From G942493375 sp942493375 (GTDB lineage: Bacteria; Armatimonadota; UBA5829): a DNA stretch of 64,000 nucleotides. The stretch is from NCBI GenBank assembly GCA_942493375.1, contig OW818698.1, forward strand, positions 7,316,001 through 7,380,000, in the 5' to 3' direction. Positions 26,623 to 35,205 of this stretch are shown here, piece after piece. The notes under the pieces are model-generated. The model searched no databases and was not told where the DNA came from. It saw only the letters and a list, made by a program, of their open reading frames with translations. Each line of letters opens with the position of its first letter. Position 1 is the first letter of the stretch. The translations under genes and the position numbers were made by a program.

Positions 26623-27498
26623 TTACTTGCGCAGTTTTTTGAGTTTGCCTAATCCAACCATCAGCATCGGGATACCGAATCCGAGGAGAGTAGCGGGTTC
26701 TGGGACGGCTGCGGGAATTCCAAAATCATTACGTATGCCATCGTCTATAACATTGCTCTCAACATAGTCGATATAGGTGTAGGCATTTCTGGAATATGTA
26801 CCCAAGTTGAATCCAAATTGAGTTACCTTTGCACCATCTCCAAAAAGTATGGAATTATACACAGAATCAGAAGCCCATGCACTTAGTGTTTTGCTGATGC
26901 CGGATCCTGACGGACCATACAATTTGAAGTCCCCCGAGACGTAATTAATTGCTGAATCTGTCCAGACGCCAGATGTACCAGCATGTGCTGGGGCGACATA
27001 GGCGAGTGAGTACGAATTCTTGTCCGAGCCAACCACAGAGATGCTTAGTGCTGGAGTGCGAGTAGTTGGATCCTTGATGGTGAACTGGCGGTAATTTGCA
27101 AAAAATGAAGTACCGAGTAAATCGGTTGTGCTGCCAAAACCTTCAGCATTGTATCGAGATAGATGGGCTTTGCCATAGTTATTATTAGTCGCATAAAGTT
27201 GCAGTGCGCCATTGTTGCTACCGGTCAATGTGCTTGGTGTACCGGTGGGTGATGGTGAATAGCCATTATCAACAAATGTGATCTGTTTGGCAATCGCGAT
27301 ATCGTTGGCTGTTGTCCCGGAGATGGATCCGTTGTGCGTATAATTCTTGCCGATAAGAACAGTGCCACTGGAATCCTTAGTTTCTGATGAATACCAACCG
27401 TTATCACCAAATGCTCCAACTCGAATTTCTGCTGCTTGAACTGTAATGCCTACAAACAGTAGTGCTACAACAATAAATATGACACACAATTTATTCAT
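26623..27498 (-). CDS. PEP-CTERM sorting-domain protein 3
   Basis: The 291-aa protein has a signal peptide (residues 1-22, ending TVQA). The extracellular body is rich in Ser, Thr, Gly and Asn (IRVGAFGDNGWYSSETKDSS near 25). The tail is AVPEPATLLGFGIPMLMV followed by GLGKLKKLRK. ATG 27498 has AAGGAG 8 nt upstream. A good sigma70 promoter (27574-27602) and a perfect 18-bp palindrome (27650-27667) lie upstream. The next gene upstream is an AraC regulator on the same strand. Role unknown. Confidence 0.85.
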   Translation of the reverse strand: MNKLCVIFIVVALLFVGITVQAAEIRVGAFGDNGWYSSETKDSSGTVLIGKNYTHNGSISGTTANDIAIAKQITFVDNGYSPSPTGTPSTLTGSNNGALQLYATNNNYGKAHLSRYNAEGFGSTTDLLGTSFFANYRQFTIKDPTTRTPALSISVVGSDKNSYSLAYVAPAHAGTSGVWTDSAINYVSGDFKLYGPSGSGISKTLSAWASDSVYNSILFGDGAKVTQFGFNLGTYSRNAYTYIDYVESNVIDDGIRNDFGIPAAVPEPATLLGFGIPMLMVGLGKLKKLRK

Positions 27499-27573
27499 TA
27501 ATCAATTCTCCTTGTATCATTTGCCCAGAGTATGACCTGGATCAGGATAGGTATCTCGTGGGTCTATACGGTG

Positions 27574-27602
27574 AGTATACCTCCAGGATTACAGAGTGTC
27601 AA
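27574..27602 (-). promoter_or_regulatory. sigma70-type promoter of PEP-CTERM gene 3
   Basis: On the minus strand, TTGACA, 17 nt, TATACT: a near-consensus promoter 75 nt upstream of the ATG at 27498. Confidence 0.75.
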
Positions 27603-27649
27603 GAAGAATGTTCGCACATTTCGGGTATTGAGCGTTAATGCATCAAAAA

Positions 27650-27667
27650 ACTGGTAATATTACCAGT
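27650..27667. promoter_or_regulatory. operator-like palindrome, copy 2
   Basis: ACTGGTAATATTACCAGT is a perfect 18-bp palindrome. Its CTGGTA core lies 48 bp upstream of the -35 box, exactly as at the copy at 26206-26221. It is the probable binding site of a dimeric regulator acting on both PEP-CTERM genes. Confidence 0.7.
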
Positions 27668-27816
27668 ATAGAAATCCGCCAATTAGCCAATGTGTGTGGT
27701 ATGCGAGCCAATTAATAATAATTAACACAATAACTAAACATATTAAGGCAAATCAAAGCACGGACATATATAGTCGCGATGTTACGAATTGTATTCATTA
27801 ACTATCCAGAATTGAC

Positions 27817-28680
27817 TCATTCCGTATTAACATGCACCCTGCAGTACAACTGCCTGTATTTTACCGGGGACATTCCTTCATGACGGTTGAATATTCTTCT
27901 GAAATATCCAACAGTCTCGAAACCACAGGCAGAAGAGATTCTATCTATTGGATCGTTAGTTTCCATTAGCATGGTTTTTGCTTTTTTTATGCGGTTTATG
28001 TGGATTGCATTTGTAATGGTTTTTCCGGTTACTGTGTGGTAAGTTCTTCCCAGATAATCCGGGTTTATATCAAGCGCATAAGCAATACTGGAGGTGTTGA
28101 TCGGTTTGTCGACATGAAGTCTGATGAAAGAGTCTGTTCTTGATACTAATCTTAGCCTGCTCTGAGAAATGGCAGTATCATGGATTTTACTGAAATGAGC
28201 GACTTCTGCAAGTATCAACAGCATCAGCAAGTCTGCGGCGATTGCCGATTCCGGAGTTGATTCCTGATTCTCCATATACATCCGAAAGAGCATAGTCAGG
28301 TAATCCGGACGGTTCGATGTGGTTGTTTGTGGGATCTCATAATTATCATTGTCAGTCGAATCAGAAATAATGAAATGCACCCAGTAAAACTGCAAATCAT
28401 CGGGATACTGTGCAATTCCACCGTGCTTGCAACCTGGATGGAGTATCAGGGTCTGCCCTGCATATACGATGAACTCCTGTCCATCTTCTTGCATAGACAA
28501 TACTCCCTGACGGACGAATATTAGTTCGTATGTTTCAATAACTCGCTCAATATGTATTCCTCGCCCTCTTGATATAAACAGTCCACCATTTAACGCGCGA
28601 ATAGGGAGACTTGCGGATATTTTTATACTTTTCAAAACAATAATCCTTACAGGTCGGAATAGTGGCGATAATATACGCAT
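27817..28680 (-). CDS. AraC-family transcriptional regulator
   Basis: The 287-aa protein has an N-terminal cupin domain (about 25-130; ELIFVRQGVLSMQEDGQEF, TLILHPGCKHGG). The C-terminal AraC domain spans about 185-280, with helix-turn-helix NTSSIAYALDINPDYLGRTY and DRISSACGFETVGYFRRIF. ATG 28680 follows AAGG at 8-nt spacing. It is divergent from the GH127 gene, so an arabino-oligosaccharide sensor controlling GH127 is a reasonable inference. PEP-CTERM gene 3 lies downstream on the same strand but has its own promoter. Confidence 0.85.
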   Translation of the reverse strand: MRILSPLFRPVRIIVLKSIKISASLPIRALNGGLFISRGRGIHIERVIETYELIFVRQGVLSMQEDGQEFIVYAGQTLILHPGCKHGGIAQYPDDLQFYWVHFIISDSTDNDNYEIPQTTTSNRPDYLTMLFRMYMENQESTPESAIAADLLMLLILAEVAHFSKIHDTAISQSRLRLVSRTDSFIRLHVDKPINTSSIAYALDINPDYLGRTYHTVTGKTITNAIHINRIKKAKTMLMETNDPIDRISSACGFETVGYFRRIFNRHEGMSPVKYRQLYCRVHVNTE

Positions 28681-28746
28681 ATAATGCCTTGTGAATACAA
28701 TATAGCATAGGTTATCATTAATTGAAAGACGGAATCGGGAAGGAAC

Positions 28747-28888
28747 AGGCTTCAGGCGTCAGGTGAGGAAGTCAGGAGTCAGGAGTCAGGAGTCAGAATA
28801 CGGTCGTTGTGAAGCCTGACTAGAGAATTGGAATCTGGCGTTTCGGGCATGTAGTTTCAAGCCTGAAGACTAACGCCTAAAGCCTAAT
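28747..28888. repeat. heptamer-repeat block upstream of GH127
   Basis: It contains GGCTTCAGG, four GTCAGGA-type units (28771-28798), a GAAGCCTGAC inverted segment (about 28811-28820), and GCCTGAAGACTAACGCCTAA (28861-28880). Opposed GGCTTCA units could pair. It lies in the divergent control region between AraC and GH127. Confidence 0.75.
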
Positions 28889-28906
28889 AAACAAAGGAGA
28901 TCATTA

Positions 28907-30829
28907 ATGTCGATTAATAATATCGGTGGGAATGTTCCGGTGGCTTTTCATAAGGTGAAGATCCAGGATGAGTTCTGGGAGCCAAGGATAAAAACAAATG
29001 CAGCGGAGACACTTTACTCACAGCTGAAGAATTTGAATGAGACACACAGGCTGCCGGCGTTTAAGTTAGATTGGAAGCCTGGTGATGAGTTTGAACCTCA
29101 TATGTTCTGGGACTCGGATGTGGCTAAGTGGATCGAAGGAGCATGTTATTCGATAACTGTATGTCCTGATCCTAAGATGGAGAAACTGCTGGATGAGGCG
29201 GTTGACCTTGTTATCTACGCGCAGCAACCTGATGGATATTTGAATGTGCACTATACGGTCGTTGAGCCGGATAAACGCTGGTCGAACCTCAGAGACTGCC
29301 ATGAGTTATATTGTGCAGGCCACCTTATAGAAGCTGCAGTCGCACATTTCCGAGCGACAGGCAAACGCAAGATGCTGGATTGCCTTTGCAGGTATGCTGA
29401 TTATATAGATTCAGTTTTCGGAGTTGAACCAGGGAAGAAGCGAGGTTATTGTGGTCATCCGGAGCTTGAACTGGCGTTGATTAAGCTCTATGAAGCTACT
29501 GAAAATGTGCGATATTTGAATCTCTGCAGCTATTTTATCGAAGAACGCGGCAAACAGCCATTCTACTTTGATACTGAAGCTATTGAGCGTGGTGAAGATA
29601 TTGCTCCAATAGAATCACTACCTCCTCATATGCGCGGTGGAGACAGATATGAATATACTCAGGCAGATGTCCCAATCAGAAAGCAGACAAAAGTAGCCGG
29701 CCATGCTGTGCGAGCTATGTATATATACTCCGGAGCTGCTGATCTTGCAGGAATCAATGACGACCAGGAGCTTTACTCTGTTCTGAAGAGACTGCTGGAC
29801 AGTCTTATAAATAAGAGAATGTATATAACCGGTGGGATCGGACCAGCAGCAAGCAATGAAGGGTTTACTACTGACTACGACCTGCCTAACCGAACTGCCT
29901 ATGCAGAGACATGCGCAGCTATCGGATTGATCATGTGGTCTCATAGAATGCTGCGGTTTGATCTGGATAACCGGTATGGCGATGTTATGGAACGGGCTCT
30001 TTATAATGGTTCAATCAGTGGGATATCGCTATGCGGCAATAAATACTTCTACGAAAACCCACTGGCCAGCAATGGAGATCATCACCGCGTGGATTGGTTT
30101 GGCTGCTCGTGCTGCCCTCCAAATATACTACGTCTGATTGCTTCGCTGGGTGGCTACATATACTCTCAGTCAGATACCGATGCGATTGTACACCTCTACG
30201 TCCAAAGCGAGGGAGAACTGCAGATTGGCGGTAAGACTGTAAAGCTCAACCAGAAAACAAACAATCCGTGGGACGGAGCGGTTTCGATCTGCGTGGGTAT
30301 AGATCAGCCATCTACGTTTGCTATAAAAAGTAGAGTTCCAGGCTGGTGTGACAGCTTTGAGGTAGGAGTCAATGGAGAACCTCTGGAAGATGCAGTGGTC
30401 AAGAATGGCTATTTACAGATTGAACGTGAATGGCGCGATGGCGACTGTATCGAATTGAACTTCCCAATGCAGGTAAAGCGGATGTATGCAAATCCTAACG
30501 TTAAGGAAGATGCAGGAATGGTGGCTATTCAACGTGGCCCAGTCCTCTATTGTCTAGAGGCAGTGGATAATTCGGAAGAACCTCACAGGATCTTCTTACC
30601 TGAAGATGCTGAGTTCGAAGCATCATTTGAAGCTGATCTGCTAGCCGGTGTGACGACGATTACGACTGATGCACTCTGCCTGGATGATGAAGGTTGGGCA
30701 GAGAAACTCTACAGGGATACTCCTCCGGCACTGCACACATCTAGAATCAAGGCAGTTCCATACTATGCGTGGGACAACAGAGAGTCTGGCTGGATGAGCG
30801 TTTGGATTAGAGAAGCCTTTAGGCTTTAG
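28907..30829 (+). CDS. beta-L-arabinofuranosidase, GH127
   Basis: The 640-aa cytoplasmic enzyme is of the GH127 (formerly DUF1680) family, which removes beta-L-arabinofuranose from oligosaccharides such as those of extensin and other plant glycans. The zinc-thiolate site is visible: AYAETCAAIG gives Glu334 and Cys336, and GCSCCPPN gives Cys402 (expected nucleophile) and Cys403. These match Glu338/Cys340/Cys417/Cys418 of the characterised HypBA1. ATG 28907 follows AAAGGAG. A divergent AraC gene is its likely regulator. The last residues and the TAG stop (AFRL, then stop) are encoded inside a GACTTTA/GGCTTCA repeat, so the C-terminus may have been reset by the repeat. Confidence 0.92.
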   Translation: MSINNIGGNVPVAFHKVKIQDEFWEPRIKTNAAETLYSQLKNLNETHRLPAFKLDWKPGDEFEPHMFWDSDVAKWIEGACYSITVCPDPKMEKLLDEAVDLVIYAQQPDGYLNVHYTVVEPDKRWSNLRDCHELYCAGHLIEAAVAHFRATGKRKMLDCLCRYADYIDSVFGVEPGKKRGYCGHPELELALIKLYEATENVRYLNLCSYFIEERGKQPFYFDTEAIERGEDIAPIESLPPHMRGGDRYEYTQADVPIRKQTKVAGHAVRAMYIYSGAADLAGINDDQELYSVLKRLLDSLINKRMYITGGIGPAASNEGFTTDYDLPNRTAYAETCAAIGLIMWSHRMLRFDLDNRYGDVMERALYNGSISGISLCGNKYFYENPLASNGDHHRVDWFGCSCCPPNILRLIASLGGYIYSQSDTDAIVHLYVQSEGELQIGGKTVKLNQKTNNPWDGAVSICVGIDQPSTFAIKSRVPGWCDSFEVGVNGEPLEDAVVKNGYLQIEREWRDGDCIELNFPMQVKRMYANPNVKEDAGMVAIQRGPVLYCLEAVDNSEEPHRIFLPEDAEFEASFEADLLAGVTTITTDALCLDDEGWAEKLYRDTPPALHTSRIKAVPYYAWDNRESGWMSVWIREAFRL

Positions 30830-30848
30830 ACTTCAGGCTTCAGGAAGG
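30817..30848. repeat. heptamer repeat overlapping the GH127 stop codon
   Basis: GCCTTTAGGCTTTAGACTTC-type units, then GGCTTCAGG. The reading frame of GH127 ends at the TAG inside CTTTAGAC. Confidence 0.75.
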
Positions 30849-30860
30849 GATACTGCTTTG

Positions 30861-30887
30861 GTGGGCTCGATATACATACGAGCCCAC
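30861..30887. terminator. terminator hairpin after GH127
   Basis: GTGGGCTCG (30861-30869) pairs with CGAGCCCAC (30879-30887) across a 9-nt loop, 32 bp past the stop. The following 30888-31106 shows nothing I can support. Confidence 0.7.
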
Positions 30888-31133
30888 TGGCAATTAGATT
30901 ATTGGATTTCGAGTATAAATACACAGGGTTGTTCTGCGTTGCTGTTTATGGTAGTTGATACGACCTGTTTTCCTCTCAGTTTAGTTTCCTCCAGTTGATT
31001 ATTGAATTATTTCCAACTGCTGTTTCTGCAAGAGTTTTACGTGGGTATAGTACAATATATTTTCGGCGTGCCATTGCGATCTACATTCTGGGCAGAGTGC
31101 TCGTGAGTGACGGCTGATAACACGGAGAACACG

Positions 31134-32636
31134 ATGTCCGGAATCCAGAAAGTTACCCTTATAGAACCACGCCCCCCTGGTTACCACGTATACACGCGAA
31201 GTGCACTTCCTCGTCTGGGTCTGCCGCTTCTGGGGGCAATGCTGAAGAAATCTGGTTATGATGTATCCATCTACTGCGAAGATTTCGGTGAGATAGACTA
31301 TGCTGATGTTTTGAGTTCCGATGTTGTCGGAATTTCTACAACTACATCTACGGCTCCTGGAGCATATCGGATTGCCGACAGAGTAAAGGCAGCCAATATT
31401 CCAGTGTTGATTGGCGGCTCACATGCCAGTTTTCTTCCTGATGAAGCCTTGGCCCATGCTGATTTTGTTGTCCGGGGTGAAGGTGAATACACCCTGATGG
31501 AGACGATGGATGCTTTGGAAACCGGTTCTGGCTATGGAGGCATCAAAGGGTTATCATATAGGGTGGGAAACGAGAACAGACATAATGAAGACCGCGAACT
31601 GGTCTGTAACCTCGATGATCTCCCGTTTCCGGATCTATCCCTCATACACGGTAATGAACGTATCAAAGTATCACCAATTTCTACTTCACGCGGTTGTCCT
31701 TTCGGGTGTAGTTTCTGCAGCGTTATCCATATGTTCGGCAGGAAATATCGACTACGGAGTGTCCCGAGTGTCATTGAGGAAATCCGGCAGCTTGATGCAA
31801 AGCAACTGTTCTTCTATGACGACAATTTCACTGCTCAACCGGAACGCACGAAGACTCTACTGGAATCAATGATCAGGGAGGATTTGGTTGTTCCGTGGAC
31901 TGCTCAAGCGAGAGTTGATGTCGTCCGTGACAAGGAACTGCTCAAGCTGATGAAGCGCACAGACTGTCAAATGCTATATATAGGGTTTGAATCAACCAAC
32001 CCAGCAACTCTGGAGGAGTTCCATAAGAACCAGAGTGTTGATGAAATTGTGGAAGCAGTGCGGATACTGCACGAGCATGGAATTATGACCCATGGGATGT
32101 TCGTATTCGGATCCGACAGCGATACAGTCGATGATTTGCGTGCAACAACCCAGTTTGCCCTGAAGAACAAGATAGATACCATACAGTTTATGATCCTGAC
32201 CCCATTCCCTGGGACTCCTTTCTTTAAGGAGATTGAAACACAGGACAGATTATTAACCAGAGACTGGCACTTATACGACGGTCAGCATGTAGTCTTTGAG
32301 CCATCTAAAATGACCGCATATGAGCTGCAAAAGGAAGCTTTCAAAGCGATGAAGCAGTTCTACAGCCTGAAAGAGAGTATCAAGCTTCTTCTTGGAGTGG
32401 ACACGTGGAAAATGGCGGCAACACTCAATCTGAATCTGTTAATGGGACGATGGCATACGGCTAAGCGAGAGATCCATACTGCACTCCTAAGGTTGGTCTA
32501 TAGAGGATATGCCAATATGCTTATCAGGAAGTGGGAAGCTGCAAACAAGGATGTCGGCGCTATAGTATCGGTGTTGGCACAAAAAGCACATAGATTGAGG
32601 GAACAGTCTAAAAGGTCCATCGGCAAGATCGAGTAG
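31134..32636 (+). CDS. B12-binding-domain radical SAM protein
   Basis: The 500-aa protein has an N-terminal cobalamin-binding-type Rossmann domain (about 1-135; LPRLGLPLLGAMLKKSGYDV, DVVGIS, IGGSHASFLP). A radical SAM domain follows (about 180-390) with the 4Fe-4S motif Cys188-x3-Cys192-x2-Cys195 (SRGCPFGCSFC), then a helical C-terminus. The DxHxxG cobalamin ligand motif is absent, as in many class B enzymes of this architecture. Such proteins methylate or rearrange lipids, hopanoids or natural products; nothing here fixes the substrate. It is not a GRE activase, which would have a different size and N-terminus. ATG 31134 has GGAG 8 nt upstream; an in-frame GTG nine codons upstream does not. 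Confidence 0.85.
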   Translation: MSGIQKVTLIEPRPPGYHVYTRSALPRLGLPLLGAMLKKSGYDVSIYCEDFGEIDYADVLSSDVVGISTTTSTAPGAYRIADRVKAANIPVLIGGSHASFLPDEALAHADFVVRGEGEYTLMETMDALETGSGYGGIKGLSYRVGNENRHNEDRELVCNLDDLPFPDLSLIHGNERIKVSPISTSRGCPFGCSFCSVIHMFGRKYRLRSVPSVIEEIRQLDAKQLFFYDDNFTAQPERTKTLLESMIREDLVVPWTAQARVDVVRDKELLKLMKRTDCQMLYIGFESTNPATLEEFHKNQSVDEIVEAVRILHEHGIMTHGMFVFGSDSDTVDDLRATTQFALKNKIDTIQFMILTPFPGTPFFKEIETQDRLLTRDWHLYDGQHVVFEPSKMTAYELQKEAFKAMKQFYSLKESIKLLLGVDTWKMAATLNLNLLMGRWHTAKREIHTALLRLVYRGYANMLIRKWEAANKDVGAIVSVLAQKAHRLREQSKRSIGKIE

Positions 32637-32661
32637 ACTGACCATCATAGATACTGTTATA

Positions 32662-32712
32662 CAAATGAGAACATCCCTTCGAGCAATATACTCGAAGGGA
32701 TGTTCTCGTTTG
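32662..32712. terminator. strong terminator hairpin after the radical SAM gene
   Basis: A 22-bp stem with one G-T mismatch (32662-32683 with 32691-32712; core GAGAACATCCCTTCGAG) and a 7-nt loop lies 25 bp after the stop. An unbroken frame runs through it into the next gene and should not be read as coding. Confidence 0.8.
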
Positions 32713-32745
32713 TGGTCGAATAATGATGGGGCGGGTGGAGGTTTT

Positions 32746-35085
32746 ATGAGAATGTTTTTGATACTGATATTGGCAATTACCGGCTTGTTTGTCTGCGGGT
32801 CTTCGGTTGATGCAAGAGGTGTGCGGATGGGTTCTTATCAAATCAAGGTTTCTATAGAATCTCCGGAGAGATATCGGAAATTGCCATACGGGATTGAACT
32901 GGATTTTGATCAGCTTTTGAAGGAGCAGGGGATTAAGGGTACATTTGATCGGTTTTCTGTTGTTGTGAAGAAATCTGATTGTAAGACTGGCAAGCTTGTG
33001 GATGTGCATTACAATCTGACTGACAGTTTTCTTTATTCTAATATAGGTCGAGTCAACTGGTTGATTGATGATACCAATGAAACAGATTACGTGATCTTTT
33101 ACGATATTAAAGAACATGGTTATTTTGCTCCTCCAAAGTACGTAGGATTGGTCGGCAATGGTGACTGCTTGCATTTTAATGACGGCAAATTGCATCCACT
33201 TCACGTGGGGATGACTGCAAATCCTGTGGCTGTTGACTGGGATGGGGATGGAAAGACGGATATAATCAGCCCCCAGATATACACTTTCACCCGTGAGAGT
33301 CCAAGGTTCTGCATGCGTTTTTTTAGGAACGAAGGTACTAACAAGAAACCTTTTTTTGGCGATGGTATTCCTCTGCGGTATAAAACAGATAGTGGATACA
33401 GTTTTATAGAGGGTGGATTGTCTGTTGAAGTTATTGACTGGAATAATGATGGTCTGCCGGACATACTAAGTGTTCCATATGGTGGAGGTCCAATATCAAT
33501 CTATCTGAATACTGGCAAGAAAGATGAAATGGGTATGCCTGTCCTCATATCCGGAGGAAATATTCCAGTTTCTGCTGGGAGTTATCCTTACATAAAGATA
33601 GTTGAATGGCATGGAGATGGAAGAAAGAGTGTGCTTGTTGGCTATATGAAAGTGTTTGAGGGAGTCAAGATTAGTGACCCACTCTGGTTTAAGGCTACTG
33701 ACGAAGATAAGAAGAATGCTCAGTGGCCAAGGTGGGGCTACAGGAATTATATCGATTATTATGAAAATGAAGCAAAACCAGGCGAACCTTTGAAGCTAAA
33801 ACCGGCGGTCAGACTTAAAACTGCCGATGGCAATGACATCAGCTGGTATCTCGCGTCATCATTTGAATGTGCAGATTGGGATAGTGATGGACAAGATGAA
33901 CTGCTGGTGCTGTGCAACTCAGACAAGATAGACAAAGGTTATACCGGGATTCGGATGTATAAGAACGTCGGCAATGCGAGTTTGCCTGTATTTGAGGATC
34001 ACGGTTTGATCCCTGGAATTGAAGACAGGAGCTTTATGTATTTCCGTATGCTAGACACTCCTGCGTTTAAGGGCTTGCTCACAGCTCCTGGTAGTGCCGG
34101 GGGGAAGATGCGGTATTATGAACTGCAGGGTAAGGATTCCAAAGGCAGGCCGGAGTTTAAATCAAAAGGTTTTATTATGCAGAGGAACACCTATTTGAAC
34201 TCATACAGCGGCTATGCCCAGGCATCGATTGCTGACTGGGATGGGGATGGCGGGTTTGATTTCACGCTGGGATGCGAGACTGGTTGGATTACCAGATGCG
34301 CAGATGTAGGAAAGATCGGTTGGCGTGCATGGTCAAACAATGAGTTTTTGAAACTTCAAAACAAACCCCTGGAACTGTTAAATGGACCTTGGTCGGATCC
34401 GGGTTCGTTTATGGAGGGAGTTCTAGGCCAGACAGCGCCGATATATGTCGATTGGGACCACGATGGTGTAATGGATCTGATTGTTGCTATAGGTCGGAAG
34501 CTACTGTTCTATAAAAACACAGGCACATCAGCTAGACCTAAGCTGTTGCCGGCTGTAGAGATACGCACGGCAAAGGGCAACCAGGTAAAGGTTCACAGGG
34601 ACAAACCTGCGATAGTCGATTGGGACGGGGATGGACTTCTGGATATTGTAGGCACAAATGGGAGTGATGAATGCCTTTTCAAACGCTACCGCGATGAAAA
34701 AACCAGTGAACTGAAGCTGGCAGAGGGAGTGCCGATAAAGTTCCAAGATGGAACTATCATGGGTGCGCTGCAGGGGTTTGTAAATGCTGCGGATTGGAAT
34801 GGAAAGGGTGTGTATGATCTGTTCAGCACAGGCTGGGACCAGGTTATCAGATATGAGAATGTTGGAACTAATGCCCAACCAGTATACCTTCACGGGGTGA
34901 ATTTGGAAGTAGATGGTAAGTCAATAAGTGTGGGATCACATGTGACTACTCCTGTGCCAGTGGATTGGGATAAAACCGGACGACAGGATATAATAATGAC
35001 CGGAGAGTCGGGCCTGCTGCACTTATTCAGACGCAGCTATCTTGACGGAGTGCATAACAAGATCAAGTATCAAGTAGAGAAATAG
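32746..35085 (+). CDS. secreted FG-GAP/VCBS-type beta-propeller protein
   Basis: The 779-aa exported protein has a signal peptide (MRMFLILILAITGLFVCGSS, cut near VDA). An N-terminal domain of about 130 residues is followed by a long propeller. The propeller carries eight Asp-rich calcium-binding loops: DWDGDGKTDI, DWNNDGLPDI, DWDSDGQDEL, DWDGDGGFDF, DWDHDGVMDL, DWDGDGLLDI, DWNGKGVYDL and DWDKTGRQDI. The last two are degenerate. ATG 32746 has GGAGG just upstream. Proteins of this kind often bind polysaccharide or ligands outside the cell; some in this setting may carry lyase activity, but no catalytic motif is recognised. It follows a terminator, so it has its own promoter. Confidence 0.8.
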   Translation: MRMFLILILAITGLFVCGSSVDARGVRMGSYQIKVSIESPERYRKLPYGIELDFDQLLKEQGIKGTFDRFSVVVKKSDCKTGKLVDVHYNLTDSFLYSNIGRVNWLIDDTNETDYVIFYDIKEHGYFAPPKYVGLVGNGDCLHFNDGKLHPLHVGMTANPVAVDWDGDGKTDIISPQIYTFTRESPRFCMRFFRNEGTNKKPFFGDGIPLRYKTDSGYSFIEGGLSVEVIDWNNDGLPDILSVPYGGGPISIYLNTGKKDEMGMPVLISGGNIPVSAGSYPYIKIVEWHGDGRKSVLVGYMKVFEGVKISDPLWFKATDEDKKNAQWPRWGYRNYIDYYENEAKPGEPLKLKPAVRLKTADGNDISWYLASSFECADWDSDGQDELLVLCNSDKIDKGYTGIRMYKNVGNASLPVFEDHGLIPGIEDRSFMYFRMLDTPAFKGLLTAPGSAGGKMRYYELQGKDSKGRPEFKSKGFIMQRNTYLNSYSGYAQASIADWDGDGGFDFTLGCETGWITRCADVGKIGWRAWSNNEFLKLQNKPLELLNGPWSDPGSFMEGVLGQTAPIYVDWDHDGVMDLIVAIGRKLLFYKNTGTSARPKLLPAVEIRTAKGNQVKVHRDKPAIVDWDGDGLLDIVGTNGSDECLFKRYRDEKTSELKLAEGVPIKFQDGTIMGALQGFVNAADWNGKGVYDLFSTGWDQVIRYENVGTNAQPVYLHGVNLEVDGKSISVGSHVTTPVPVDWDKTGRQDIIMTGESGLLHLFRRSYLDGVHNKIKYQVEK

Positions 35086-35205
35086 AAGTTTTACACGAAT
35101 GTGATTTGTTGATCCGCGAATCACGCTAAAGCACGCGAAATGAAAATGTATCTCACGCAAAGCCGCTAAGGAAATTGTCCTGGACGAGAATCAAGGAGTT
35201 TATCA

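Noticed and set aside
28747..28888. Riboswitch upstream of GH127
   Set aside because: Opposed heptamer units can pair, but no known riboswitch core is recognisable and the units recur in unrelated places.
31134..32636. Glycyl radical activase for the three GREs
   Set aside because: Activases are about 260-320 aa with the Cys motif near the N-terminus. This protein is 500 aa with a B12-type domain first.
32665..32745. N-terminal extension of the FG-GAP protein
   Set aside because: The frame runs through a 22-bp terminator stem; a good ribosome site and signal peptide mark ATG 32746.
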